The notes under the pieces are model-generated. The model saw only the letters and a program-made list of their open reading frames with translations. It had not been told where the DNA came from and searched no databases. Position numbers and translations under genes: made by a program. Shown one piece after another: positions 15,988 through 25,600 of a stretch of DNA of 64,000 bases (position 1 is its first letter; each line of letters starts with the position of its first letter). The DNA comes from Nocardioides zeae (lineage in GTDB: Bacteria; Actinomycetota; Actinomycetes; Propionibacteriales; Nocardioidaceae): the NCBI RefSeq assembly GCF_030818655.1, contig NZ_JAUTAN010000001.1:620001-684000 (forward strand), in the 5' to 3' direction.

Positions 15988-17187
15988 ATGACCGCCGCAC
16001 CCACCGAGGCACTCCGTCCCGCTCCGACCCCCGAGCCGGGCGAGGAGCCGATCAGCCCCAACCTCCCGCTCACCCCGACGCAGCTCGAGGCGTTCGGCGA
16101 GGAGATGGACGCCATCCGCCAGCGCATCATCGCCAGCCTGGGGGAGGAGGACGCGGCGTACATCCGCAAGGTCGTGAAGGCGCAGCGCGCCTTCGAGGTC
16201 GCGGGCCGCGCGCTCTTCTACCTGCCGCCCGCGTGGCCGCTCGCCGTGGCGTCGCTCAGCATCTCCAAGATCATCGACAACATGGAGATCGGGCACAACG
16301 TCATGCACGGCCAGTACGACTGGATGGGCGACCCCGGCCTCAACTCGCGCATGTTCGAGTGGGACAACGTGTGCCCGTCGGAGCAGTGGAAGTACTCGCA
16401 CAACTACATCCACCACACGTTCACCAACATCGTCGGCAAGGACCGCGACATCGGGTACGGCGTCCTCCGGATGGACCCCGACCAGAAGTGGCACCCGTAC
16501 TACCTGGGCAACCCGGTCTACGCGTTCCTCCTCATGGTGTTCTTCGAGTGGGGCGTCGCGCTCCACGACCTCGAGGTGGAGAACATCGTCGCCGGCAAGC
16601 GGAAGATCTCCGAGAACGCCGCCCTGCACCGCGGGATCATGCGCAAGGTGAAGCGCCAGGCGCTCAAGGACTACGTGCTGTTCCCGGCGCTCACCGGCCC
16701 GCTCTTCCCGCTCACCTTCGCGGGTAACGCGACCGCCAATTTGGTGCGCAACATCTGGGCCTTCAACATCATCTTTTGCGGGCACTTCCCGGCGGGGGTC
16801 GCCTCGTTCTCGATGGAGGAGTCGGAGGACGAGTCGCGCGGCCAGTGGTACCTGCGCCAGCTGCTCGGCTCGGCCAACATCACCGGCAGCCCCCTCTTCC
16901 ACGTGATGAGCGGCAACCTGTCGCACCAGATCGAGCACCACCTGTTCCCCGACTTGCCGGCACGCCGCTACCCGGAGATCGCCGACGAGGTGCGGGAGAT
17001 CTGCGAGCGCTACGGGCTGCAGTACAACACCGGGCCGCTGCACAGCCAGCTGCTCAGCGTCGCCAAGAAGATCTGCCGCTACGCGCTGCCCGACGACGTC
17101 TCCGAGGTGCCGGGCGTCCCGCTCCTGCAGCGGCTCCTGGGTCGCCGCAAGCCGGCCCCGGTTGCCGTCGTGCCGGACGCTGCCTGA
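15988..17187 (+). CDS. Membrane fatty acyl-CoA desaturase (DesA3/DesB-like)
   Basis: A 399-residue diiron desaturase that introduces a double bond, probably delta-9, into acyl-CoA. All three histidine boxes are present: HNVMHGQYDW (about 104-108), HNYIHHTFTN (about 139-144) and HQIEHHLFPD (about 312-317). Two hydrophobic hairpins (FYLPPAWPLAVASLSISK and later segments) anchor it in the membrane. It is transcribed with its reductase and faces a DesT-like repressor, so it serves membrane fluidity control. ATG 15988 is preceded by GAAGGGAG. Confidence 0.93.
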   Translation: MTAAPTEALRPAPTPEPGEEPISPNLPLTPTQLEAFGEEMDAIRQRIIASLGEEDAAYIRKVVKAQRAFEVAGRALFYLPPAWPLAVASLSISKIIDNMEIGHNVMHGQYDWMGDPGLNSRMFEWDNVCPSEQWKYSHNYIHHTFTNIVGKDRDIGYGVLRMDPDQKWHPYYLGNPVYAFLLMVFFEWGVALHDLEVENIVAGKRKISENAALHRGIMRKVKRQALKDYVLFPALTGPLFPLTFAGNATANLVRNIWAFNIIFCGHFPAGVASFSMEESEDESRGQWYLRQLLGSANITGSPLFHVMSGNLSHQIEHHLFPDLPARRYPEIADEVREICERYGLQYNTGPLHSQLLSVAKKICRYALPDDVSEVPGVPLLQRLLGRRKPAPVAVVPDAA

Positions 17188-17197
17188 CACTCGTCCC

Positions 17198-17443
17198 ATG
17201 ACCGACGAGCGCACGGGAGGCGACCGCCTCAGCAAGGCCGAGATCGCGAAGGACGTCGTGCAGACCTCGGTGGAGATCGCCGCCACCACGGTGGGCCGCG
17301 TCGCCGCCATCGTGACCGGCGCCGTGCGGGACGTCGCGAGCGCGGTGGGCGAGGGCGCCACCGAGGCGTTCGAGCTCCGTGACGCGGCCCGCCGCGCGAC
17401 GGCCGAGCTCGACCCGGTCCGCGAGCAGGACCGGGGCGCCTGA
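17198..17443 (+). CDS. Small helical protein of unknown function
   Basis: An 81-residue protein following the desaturase stop by 10 bases. It is largely helical and amphipathic: SKAEIAKDVVQTSVEIAATT then VGRVAAIVTGAVRDVASAVG, followed by a charged Arg/Glu region. The middle stretch could lie on a membrane surface. It has no clear ribosome site, which suggests coupling to the desaturase gene. A strong terminator follows, so it closes the desaturase operon. No family was recognised; a small regulatory or accessory subunit of the desaturase system is conceivable. Confidence 0.6.
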   Translation: MTDERTGGDRLSKAEIAKDVVQTSVEIAATTVGRVAAIVTGAVRDVASAVGEGATEAFELRDAARRATAELDPVREQDRGA

Positions 17444-17456
17444 CGTCGTACGGTTA

Positions 17457-17496
17457 CCGACGGCCCCGGCGGGGTAACCCCCGCCGGGGCCGTCGG
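17457..17496 (+). terminator. Terminator of the desaturase operon
   Basis: A perfect 18-bp GC-rich stem with loop TAAC starts 14 bases after the stop at 17443. It separates the desaturase operon from the kinase genes. No T-run follows. Confidence 0.88.
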
Positions 17497-17524
17497 TCGT
17501 CCCGGTGTCATGGAGGAGGTGCCC

Positions 17525-19870
17525 GTGCTGCAGCCCGGGAGCGTGGTCGGTAGCTACGAGGTCGGCGAGAGCATCGGTCACGGCGGCATGGGTGTCGTCT
17601 ACCGGGCCGTCCACCGCGACCTCGACCGCGAGGTGGCCCTGAAGGTGCTGGCCCCGCAGTTCTCCGGGGACGAGGACTACCGTCGGCGGTTCCTGAGCGA
17701 GGCGCGCACGCTCGCCCGCCTGGAGTCCCACCACATCGTCGCCATCTACGACGCCGGCGAGCACGACGGATCGCTCTACCTGGCGATGCAGCTGGTCACC
17801 GAGGGCGACCTGTCGTCCTGGTCGCGCCGCTTCGGTGCGATGCCGCCCGTGATGGCGCTCGACCTGCTGCGCCAGGTCACCACCGGCCTGGCGACCGCGC
17901 ACGAGGCCGGCGTGCTGCACCGCGACATCAAGGCCTCGAACGTGCTGCTGCGGCGGCTCCCGGGCGGCGCCACCCGTGCGTACCTCTGCGACTTCGGCAT
18001 CGCCCAGACCGCCGACGAGTCGCACACCCGCACCGGTGCCGTCGTCGGCACCTGGGCCTACCTCGCCCCCGAGCGCCACCGCGGCGTCCCCGCCTCCGTG
18101 AGCAGCGACCTCTACGCGCTCGGGTGCCTGCTGTGGGCGATGCTCACGGGGCGCACGCCCTACCAGGGCAGCACCGAGATGGAGGTGGCCCTGGCGCACA
18201 TGAACGCCCCGGTGCCCCAGCTCGCCGGCGGGTCGAACGAGGTGCGCGCGCTCAACCACCTGCTCGCCCGGCTCCTCGACAAGGACCCCGCGCGACGGAT
18301 CTCCTCGGCCGGCGAGGTGCTGCACGAGATCGACCGGGTCGCGGCCGCCGTCCGCCCCGGTGGCGCGCCGTTGCCCGGCGGCGACCGCACCCGCACCGCG
18401 TCCCACGGCGGGCCGACCGGATCGCGGGGGGTCCTCCCCGCCGGGGGTGTCGGACGCCCCGGCGCTCCTGGCGGCCCCGGTGCCCCCGGCGGCCACGGCG
18501 GCCCTGTCCGTGCCGGCGGAGCGCCGTCGGGGAGCCGGCGTGGCCTGCTCGCCGGTGCGCTCGCGCTCGTCCTCGTCGCGGGCCTCGGCCTGGGTGCGTG
18601 GGCGCTGCTCTCGCGCGGTGGTGACGGGGGCGGCGGCACCGACGACATCCCCTTCGCCGACGACACCGTCGCCGGCGTCGTGGACGGTGCGACGCTCACG
18701 ACGACGCCGTGCGACGGCTCGACGGAGGGGCTGCGGATCACCGGCGTGCTGCCGGAGACCGGCGTCCTGGCCCAGCAGGCTCCTCCCGTGCTGGGGGGCC
18801 TCGGCCTCGCCGTCAGCGACATCAACGACGCGGGCGGCGTCCTCGGGCAGGACGTCTGCCAGGACGTCGTCGACAGCGGCGACGACGACACCGTCGCGTC
18901 GCTGCTGGCGGACGGCGTCGACACCGACGTGGTGGTGGGCCCGATCCAGTCGGAGCTGTCGGATACGCTGCCGCCGGTGCTCGACGACGAGGAGGTCGTC
19001 AACATCTCCCCGTCGTCGTGGGTCAACGACCGCTCGGGGGTCTCGCGCTACGCGTTCCGCACGATCGGCGACATGGACACCATGGCGGACGCGCTGGTGC
19101 GCACGATGCTCGACCGGATCGGCAGCGGCGACGACGTCGCGTTCGTGACCGCCGCCGAGCCGTTCTCGCTCCGGTCGAGCGCCGCGATCGAGTCCGCGAT
19201 GGAGGCGGTCGGGATGACGTGCCTCCTCGCCTGCCCGGACGCCGGGGAGGACGTCCCGGAGACCACCACCGACTTCAGCGCCATCGCGGAGCAGGTCGCG
19301 ACGTCGGGGGCCACCGCGGTGGTCGTCAACGGCTACCTCGACGGCTCGGCGCTGCTGACCGCGCTCGCGGCGACCGACTTCGACGGCCCCGTCTACCTCT
19401 CGGCCGTCAGCGACACCGACTTCGTCGACGTGCCCGCCGACATCCTCGCGCGGACCTTCTCCGTGTTCCCCGCCGTGCAGTCCTCGGAGGACTTCCAGGC
19501 GCGTGTCGCCGACTGGTACGCCCTCGACTCGGGCGGCACCGTCCCCACCCCGTTCCTCTCCGCGGAGTCGTACGACGCGGTGGTGCTGGCGGCGTTGGCC
19601 GCCATCCGCGGCGGTGCGACCGACGGCGACACGATCGCCGACAACATGGGGCCCGTCTCCGGCAGCGAGGGCGGCACGCAGTGCGCCACCTTCCGCCGGT
19701 GCGCGGCCCTGCTGGAGGCCGACCAGGAGATCGTCTACCGGGGTGTCGCCGTGCGAGGGCCGTTCAACGAGGACAACGACCTGACCGAGGCGCTGTTCAG
19801 CACGATCAGCTTCGAGGAGAACGGCGACGCGGTGCGCGGCGAGAACCAGGTGCTGGGCCGCCAGCGCTGA
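17525..19870 (+). CDS. Receptor Ser/Thr kinase with extracellular amino-acid-binding-like domain, copy 1
   Basis: A 781-residue transmembrane kinase. The cytosolic N-terminal kinase has the glycine loop GHGGMGVVY (18-26), Lys40, the catalytic loop HRDIKASN (132-139), DFG (156-158) and APE, so it should be active. A Pro/Gly-rich linker (about 280-340) leads to one membrane helix (GLLAGALALVLVAGLGLGAW). Outside, after an Asp/Gly linker, residues about 395-781 form a type I periplasmic-binding fold (GGLGLAVSDINDAGGVLGQ, VVVGPIQSE, SAESYDAVVLAALAA), as in Leu/Ile/Val-binding proteins. It should phosphorylate intracellular targets in response to a small ligand. GTG 17525 is chosen because GGAGGAGG lies 5 bases upstream and the paralogue starts the same way. 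Confidence 0.92.
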   Translation: MLQPGSVVGSYEVGESIGHGGMGVVYRAVHRDLDREVALKVLAPQFSGDEDYRRRFLSEARTLARLESHHIVAIYDAGEHDGSLYLAMQLVTEGDLSSWSRRFGAMPPVMALDLLRQVTTGLATAHEAGVLHRDIKASNVLLRRLPGGATRAYLCDFGIAQTADESHTRTGAVVGTWAYLAPERHRGVPASVSSDLYALGCLLWAMLTGRTPYQGSTEMEVALAHMNAPVPQLAGGSNEVRALNHLLARLLDKDPARRISSAGEVLHEIDRVAAAVRPGGAPLPGGDRTRTASHGGPTGSRGVLPAGGVGRPGAPGGPGAPGGHGGPVRAGGAPSGSRRGLLAGALALVLVAGLGLGAWALLSRGGDGGGGTDDIPFADDTVAGVVDGATLTTTPCDGSTEGLRITGVLPETGVLAQQAPPVLGGLGLAVSDINDAGGVLGQDVCQDVVDSGDDDTVASLLADGVDTDVVVGPIQSELSDTLPPVLDDEEVVNISPSSWVNDRSGVSRYAFRTIGDMDTMADALVRTMLDRIGSGDDVAFVTAAEPFSLRSSAAIESAMEAVGMTCLLACPDAGEDVPETTTDFSAIAEQVATSGATAVVVNGYLDGSALLTALAATDFDGPVYLSAVSDTDFVDVPADILARTFSVFPAVQSSEDFQARVADWYALDSGGTVPTPFLSAESYDAVVLAALAAIRGGATDGDTIADNMGPVSGSEGGTQCATFRRCAALLEADQEIVYRGVAVRGPFNEDNDLTEALFSTISFEENGDAVRGENQVLGRQR

Positions 19871-19995
19871 ACCCGACCCGGCGGGACCGGAACCCGGTCG
19901 TCGCGACCGGACGAGGTTCGTGACAGGCTCGCTCGGGGTATCGGGCCCCCGCCGGGCCGCGACGCCCGCCTGATCCGACAGACGAGGGGGGAGCC

Positions 19996-22380
19996 GTGCT
20001 GCCGCAGCCGGGGGCCGAGTTCGGGAGCTACGACGTCGGCGAGCGCATCGGCCGTGGTGGCATGGGGGTCGTCTACCGCGCGGTCCATCGCGACCTCCAG
20101 CGGGAGGTCGCCCTCAAGGTGCTGTCCGAGCAGTTCTCGTCGGATGCCGAGTACCGCGCCCGCTTCCTCAGCGAGGCACGCACCCTCGCCCGCCTCGAGT
20201 CCCCGTTCGTCGTCACCATCCACGACGCGGGGGAGCGCGACTCCTCGCTCTTCCTCGCCATGCAGCTCGTCCCCGACGGCGACCTGGCGGCGTGGCTCCG
20301 CCAGTACGGCGCCGTGCCGCCCGCGATGGCCCTGGACCTCCTCCGGCAGGTGACGAGCGGGCTCCTGGCCGCCCACGAGGCGGGGGTGCTGCACCGGGAC
20401 ATCAAGGCCTCCAACGTGCTGCTGCGCCGCCTGGGCGAGGGCGGCGTCCGGGCCTACCTCTGCGACTTCGGCATCGCGCAGACCGAGGACGCGGGCCACA
20501 CGCGCACCGGCGGGGTCGTCGGCACCTGGGCCTACCTCGCCCCGGAGCGCCACCGCGGGGTCCCCGCCTCCGTGCGCAGCGACCTCTACGCGCTGGGGTG
20601 CCTGTTGTGGGTCATGCTCACCGGCCGCACGCCCTACGAGGCGGCCAGCGAGATGGAGGTCGCGCTCGCCCACATGAACGCGCCCGTGCCGCAGCTGCCC
20701 GAGCACGGGCCGCAGGAGCGGGGCATCAACGACCTCCTGCGTCAGCTCATGGCCAAGGATCCCGGCCAGCGCCCCGCCTCCGCACGGGCGCTGCTGCCGA
20801 TGCTCGACCGCGTGTCCCGCGGCACGGGCGGGCCGGGTCCCGCTCCCGGGCGCCGCGCGGTCGCCGAGGCCCCACCGTCCGCGCCGGCCCCCGCCGGCCG
20901 CGTCGCGTCCGGTGACCTGCCGACCCACGGCCGGCGGCGTGCGGAACCCGGGCCCGCGTCCACGCCGGCCCGCGGAGAGCGCCGGACCACGTCGGGCACG
21001 GGCCGGGGCCGGTGGCTGCTGGCCGCCGGGCTCGCGGGCGTCGTGCTCGTGGCGGGCGCCGTCGTGGGGGTGCTGGTGCTCGGCGGCGACGACCCGGAGG
21101 GCGGCGACGGCACGGTGCCGCTCGCGGACGTCCCGTTCGCCGACGACGACCAGCCCGGGGTCGTCGACGCCGACTACACGGTCACGCCGTGCGGCGATGC
21201 CGGCACGGCCACGGACGCCCTCCGCGTCGGCGGCCTGCTGCCGCTGCGGTCCGACGACTCGACGTACCGGGGGCCGACGACCGCCGGCCTCGGACTCGCC
21301 GTCAGCGACATCAACGCCGCCGGCGGCGTGCTCGGCCAGCCCGTCTGCCAGGCCGTCGAGGAGGCGGGCGACCGGCTCGACCTCGAGTCCGGGGAGGAGG
21401 GCGCGGCCGCGTTGATCGACCAGGACATGTCGGTCGTGGTCGGCCCGACGCGGTCGGAGGTCGCGGAGGCGGTCGTGCCCGAGTTCCGCGACGCCGAGGT
21501 GCCGCTCGTCGGGGTCGGCGCCACCGACAGCGAGCTCTCGGGGATCTCGCCGTACTTCTTCCGCACCATCGGCGACACCACGGCCTACGACGACGCGTTC
21601 GCGCGGTTGGCCCAGGAGAACAGCGCCGACACCATCGCCTTCGTCGCGCAGCAGGGCGCAGCCGACCAGATCGAGGACCGCGACCGGCTCCTCGACGCCG
21701 CGGAGGCGGCCGGATCCACCTGCGTGTGGGGCTGCGACGACACCGAGCTCACCACCGACGCCGACTTCTCCGACGACGCGGCGGCGGTCGTCGCGAGCGG
21801 GGCCGAGACCGTCGTCGTCCTCACCGAGCCCACCTCGCCCTTCATGGACGCCTACGCGCCGGCGAAGACCGACGCGAACGTCGTCACCGTCGGCGGCAGC
21901 TTCCAGCTGGCGGTCGACGGCTATCCCGCGTTCTTCGGCACCGTCTCCGCGCTCGTCAACGGCGCGCGCCCCGGCGACGGGTTCGTCCAGCGCCTCGGTG
22001 ACTGGACCGCGGCCACCGACGAGCCCGACCTGACGATCTCGACGCTCGCGGCCGAGACCTACGACGCCGTCGTGCTCGCGGCGCTCGCGGCGGTGCGGGG
22101 GGAGGCGACGGACGGCGCGACCATCGCGGAGAACCTGCGGGCCGTCGCCGGCAGCGGGGGCGGCACGGTGTGCGTCACCTTCCGGCGCTGCGCAGCGCTG
22201 CTCGAGGGTGGTCACGAGGTGACCTACCGCGGGGTGGCCGTCGACGCGTCCATCGACGCGGACAACGACCTCGAGTCGGGCCGGTTCAGCGTGCTGGGCT
22301 ACGACGAGTCGGGGGAAATCATCACCGATCCGGTCGACGAGATCGTGGGCACCAAGTCCGGGGCCGACGACGCCTCCTGA
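19996..22380 (+). CDS. Receptor Ser/Thr kinase with extracellular amino-acid-binding-like domain, copy 2
   Basis: A 794-residue paralogue of the preceding gene, in tandem. The kinase part is nearly identical in motif content (GRGGMGVVY, EVALKVL, HRDIKASN, DFGIAQ, APERHRGVPASV). The linker after the kinase differs in length and sequence (Pro/Arg-rich, about 275-340), the helix is RWLLAAGLAGVVLVAGAVVGVLVL, and the outer domain keeps GLGLAVSDINAAGGVLGQPVCQ and the closing GGGTVCVTFRRCAALLEGG, while ligand-facing stretches diverge. This suggests duplication followed by a change of ligand. A 125-base gap with GGGGGGAG before GTG 19996 separates it from copy 1; co-transcription is likely. Confidence 0.92.
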   Translation: MLPQPGAEFGSYDVGERIGRGGMGVVYRAVHRDLQREVALKVLSEQFSSDAEYRARFLSEARTLARLESPFVVTIHDAGERDSSLFLAMQLVPDGDLAAWLRQYGAVPPAMALDLLRQVTSGLLAAHEAGVLHRDIKASNVLLRRLGEGGVRAYLCDFGIAQTEDAGHTRTGGVVGTWAYLAPERHRGVPASVRSDLYALGCLLWVMLTGRTPYEAASEMEVALAHMNAPVPQLPEHGPQERGINDLLRQLMAKDPGQRPASARALLPMLDRVSRGTGGPGPAPGRRAVAEAPPSAPAPAGRVASGDLPTHGRRRAEPGPASTPARGERRTTSGTGRGRWLLAAGLAGVVLVAGAVVGVLVLGGDDPEGGDGTVPLADVPFADDDQPGVVDADYTVTPCGDAGTATDALRVGGLLPLRSDDSTYRGPTTAGLGLAVSDINAAGGVLGQPVCQAVEEAGDRLDLESGEEGAAALIDQDMSVVVGPTRSEVAEAVVPEFRDAEVPLVGVGATDSELSGISPYFFRTIGDTTAYDDAFARLAQENSADTIAFVAQQGAADQIEDRDRLLDAAEAAGSTCVWGCDDTELTTDADFSDDAAAVVASGAETVVVLTEPTSPFMDAYAPAKTDANVVTVGGSFQLAVDGYPAFFGTVSALVNGARPGDGFVQRLGDWTAATDEPDLTISTLAAETYDAVVLAALAAVRGEATDGATIAENLRAVAGSGGGTVCVTFRRCAALLEGGHEVTYRGVAVDASIDADNDLESGRFSVLGYDESGEIITDPVDEIVGTKSGADDAS

Positions 22381-22386
22381 CCCCGG

Positions 22387-22563
22387 TCAGTCCTCGGGGT
22401 CGTCCAGCCGCGCCAGCCACGTGGCGAGTCGCTCGACAGCCGTCTCGAACTCCGGGTGGGTGTCGACGAAGGCCTGCAGCTGCTCGGCGAGCCAGGCCAG
22501 CGTGACCTCCTCGTCGCCCCGTCGCTTCTCCAGCTCCTCGATGCCGCGGTCGGTGAAGTACAT
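22387..22563 (-). CDS. DUF6104-family small protein
   Basis: A 58-residue acidic protein, MYFTDRGIEELEKRRG with the later motif VTLAWLAEQLQAFVDTHPEF and a closing WLARLDDPED. This matches a small protein conserved across actinobacteria (DUF6104) of unknown function; it is often encoded beside kgd, as here (kgd ends at 22672 and runs downstream on the same strand). The start at 22563 gives the conserved MYFTDRG; an ATG three codons upstream is close to the GGAGGG site and could be used instead. Confidence 0.8.
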   Translation of the reverse strand: MYFTDRGIEELEKRRGDEEVTLAWLAEQLQAFVDTHPEFETAVERLATWLARLDDPED

Positions 22564-22620
22564 GCCGCCCATTCTCCCTCCGCCCCGTCCCGCCGACGAC
22601 CCCCGCACCGCTCCGGTACG

Positions 22621-22660
22621 ACGACGGGCCGGCCACCCCGCAGGGTGACCGGCCCGTCGT
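22621..22660 (-). terminator. kgd-proximal terminator hairpin
   Basis: A long stem between ACGACGGGCCGG (22621-22632) and CCGGCCCGTCGT (22649-22660), extended inward by further pairing, lies 12 bases after the kgd stop... on its downstream side and before the DUF6104 gene. It would end kgd transcripts; read-through could still reach the small gene. Confidence 0.75.
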
Positions 22661-22671
22661 GCGTCAGCGCG

Positions 22672-25600
22672 TCAGGCGAACGCGCGGGCGAGGAGCTCCT
22701 TCTGCTCCTCGGCGTGGCGCTTCGCCGTGCCGACCGACGGCGACGCCGACTGCTTGCGCGTGACCGGCTCGACGGTGAACTTCTCGATGAGGGGCCACGA
22801 GTTGAGCTGCAGGTGCGGCCACGGGCCCATGTTCTCGGGCTCGTCCTGCACCCAGCGGACCTGCTCGAGGTTCGGGTACTTCGCGATCTCCTCGGCGATG
22901 GCCGTGTCGGGCGTCGGGTAGAGCTGCTCGACGCGGGCGATGGCGAACGACGAGCCGTTGTCCCGCTTGGTCCGCTCGACCGCGAGGTCCCACGTCACGC
23001 GACCCGAGCAGAGCAGCAGGGTCGTCACCTTCTCGGCGTCGGCCTCGGCGTCGCCGATGAGCGGCTGGAACGTGCCCGAGGTGAAGTCGTCGGGCTGCGA
23101 GGCGGCCTCCTTGCGGCGCAGCATCGACTTCGGCGTGAAGACCACGAGGGGCCGGTGGCGCTCGCTCAGCGAGTGCTGCCGGAGCAGGTGGAAGTACGAC
23201 GCCGGGGTCGAGGGCTGCGCGACGACGAACGCGCTCTCGGCGCACATCTGCAGGAAGCGCTCGATGCGGGCCGACGAGTGGTCGGGGCCCTGGCCCTCGT
23301 AGCCGTGCGGCAGCAGCAGCACGACGCCCGAGCGCTGGCGCCACTTCGTCTCGCTGGAGGAGATGAACTCGTCGATGACGGTCTGGGCGCCGTTGACGAA
23401 GTCGCCGAACTGCGCCTCCCACAGCACCAGCGCCTCGGGACGCGCGACGGAGTAGCCGTACTCGAAGCCGAGGGCGGCGTACTCGCTGAGCAGCGAGTCG
23501 TAGACGTGGAACTTCGCCTGGTCCTCGGTGAGGTTGGACAGCGGCGTCCACTCGTCGGCGTTGGTGCGGTCGATCATCGTCGCGAAGCGCTGCACGAACG
23601 TGCCGCGGCGCGAGTCCTGACCGGCCAGGCGCACCGGGCGGCCGTCCATGAGCAGGGCGCCGAAGGCGAGGATCTCGCCGGTCGCCCAGTCGATGGGGCC
23701 GTTCGCGATCGCCGCAGCGCGACGCTGCAGCTGCGGCAGCACCTTCGGGTGGACCGTGAAGCCCTCCGGTGGCGTCGTGTAGGCGTCCGCGACGCGCTTC
23801 ATCTCCTCGAGCGAGATCGCGGTCTGCGTCTCGCCGGCGGGCTTCTCCGGGTAGTCCGGCACGGTCGTCCACTCGGACGGCTGGCTCGTCGCCTCGCGGA
23901 CCTCGGTGAAGACGCGCTCGAGCTGCTCCTGGTAGTTGCGCAGGACCTGCTCGGCCTCCTCGATCGTGATGTCGCCACGACCGATGAGGGACTCGGTGTA
24001 GAGCTTGCGCACCGAGCGCTTCTGCTCGATGAGGTCGTACATGAGCGGCTGCGTGAAGCTCGGGTCGTCGCCCTCGTTGTGGCCGCGGCGGCGGTAGCAG
24101 ACGAGGTCGATGACGACGTCCTTGTTGAACGCCTGGCGGTACTCGAACGCGAGCCGGGCGACGCGGATGCACGCCTCCGGGTCGTCGCCGTTCACGTGGA
24201 AGATCGGCGCCTGCACCATGCGGGCGACGTCGGTCGCGTAGAGCGTCGAGCGCGACGAGCCGGGCGAGGTGGTGAAGCCGACCTGGTTGTTGACGATCAC
24301 GTGGATCGTGCCGCCCGTGCGGTAGCCACGGAGCTGGGACAGGTTGAGCGTCTCCGCGACGACGCCCTGGCCGGCGAAGGCCGCGTCGCCGTGCACCAGC
24401 AGCGGGAGCACCGGGAACGCGTCGCCGCGGTCCAGGACGTCCTGCTTGGCCCGCGCGATGCCCTCGAGCACCGGGTCCACCGCCTCGAGGTGCGAGGGGT
24501 TGGCGGCGACGGAGACCTTGACCTTGTCGCCGTTGTCGGCGACGAACTCGCCCTCGGCGCCCAGGTGGTACTTGACGTCGCCGGAGCCCTGGACCGTGCG
24601 CGGGTCGATGTTGCCCTCGAACTCGCGGAAGATCTGGCTGTACTTCTTGCCGACGATGTTGGCGAGCACGTTGAGGCGGCCGCGGTGGGCCATGCCGATC
24701 GCGACCTCGTCCAGCGACGCCTCGGCGGCGGCCTCGCAGATCTCGTCGAGCACGGGGACGGTCGTCTCGCCGCCCTCGAGGCTGAAGCGCTTCTGGCCGA
24801 CGAACTTCGTCTGCAGGAAGGTCTCGAAGGCCTCGGCCTGGTTGAGCTTCAGCAGGATCCGCAGCTGCTCGTCGCGCGGCGTCTTCTTGTGGGGCTGCTC
24901 CACGCGCTCCTGGATCCACCGGCGCTGCTCGGGGTCCTGGATGTGCATGTACTCGATGCCGGTCGTGCGGCAGTAGCTGTCGCGCAGGATGCCGAGGATG
25001 TCCCGCAGCTTCATGAAGCGGCGGCCCTCGCCACCGAACGACCCGGTGGCGAACTCGCGGTCGAGGTCCCACAGCGTGAGGCCGTGGGTCTCCACCCGCA
25101 GGTCGGGGTGGCTGCGCTGCTTGTACTCCAGCGGGTCGGTGTCGGCCATGAGGTGGCCGCGCACGCGGTAGGCGTGGATCAGCTCGAGGATGCGCGCCTG
25201 CTTCGAGATCTCGTCGTCGTGCGACGTCGCGATGTCGTTGCTCCAGCGGATCGGCTCGTAGGGGATCCGCAGCGCCCGGAAGATGTCGTCGTAGAAGTCG
25301 TCGGCGCCGAGCAGCAGCTGGTGCACGCGCTTGAGGAACTCGCCCGACTGCGCGCCCTGGATGACGCGGTGGTCGTAGGTCGACGTCAGCGTCATGACCT
25401 TGCTGATGCCGTTGCGGGCGATGGCCTCTGCGGAGGCGCCCTGCCACTCCGCCGGGTACTCCATCGCGCCGACGCCGATGATGGCGCCCTGGCCCTTCAT
25501 GAGCCGCGGCACGGAGTGGACGGTGCCGATGCCGCCCGGGTTGGTGAGCGAGATCGTCGTGCCCTGGAAGTCGGCGATCGTCAGCTTGGAGTCGCGCGCC

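Noticed and set aside
17510..17524. ATG at 17510 as the start of the first receptor kinase.
   Set aside because: This ATG overlaps the GGAGGAGG ribosome site itself; GTG 17525 has correct spacing and aligns with the start of the tandem copy.
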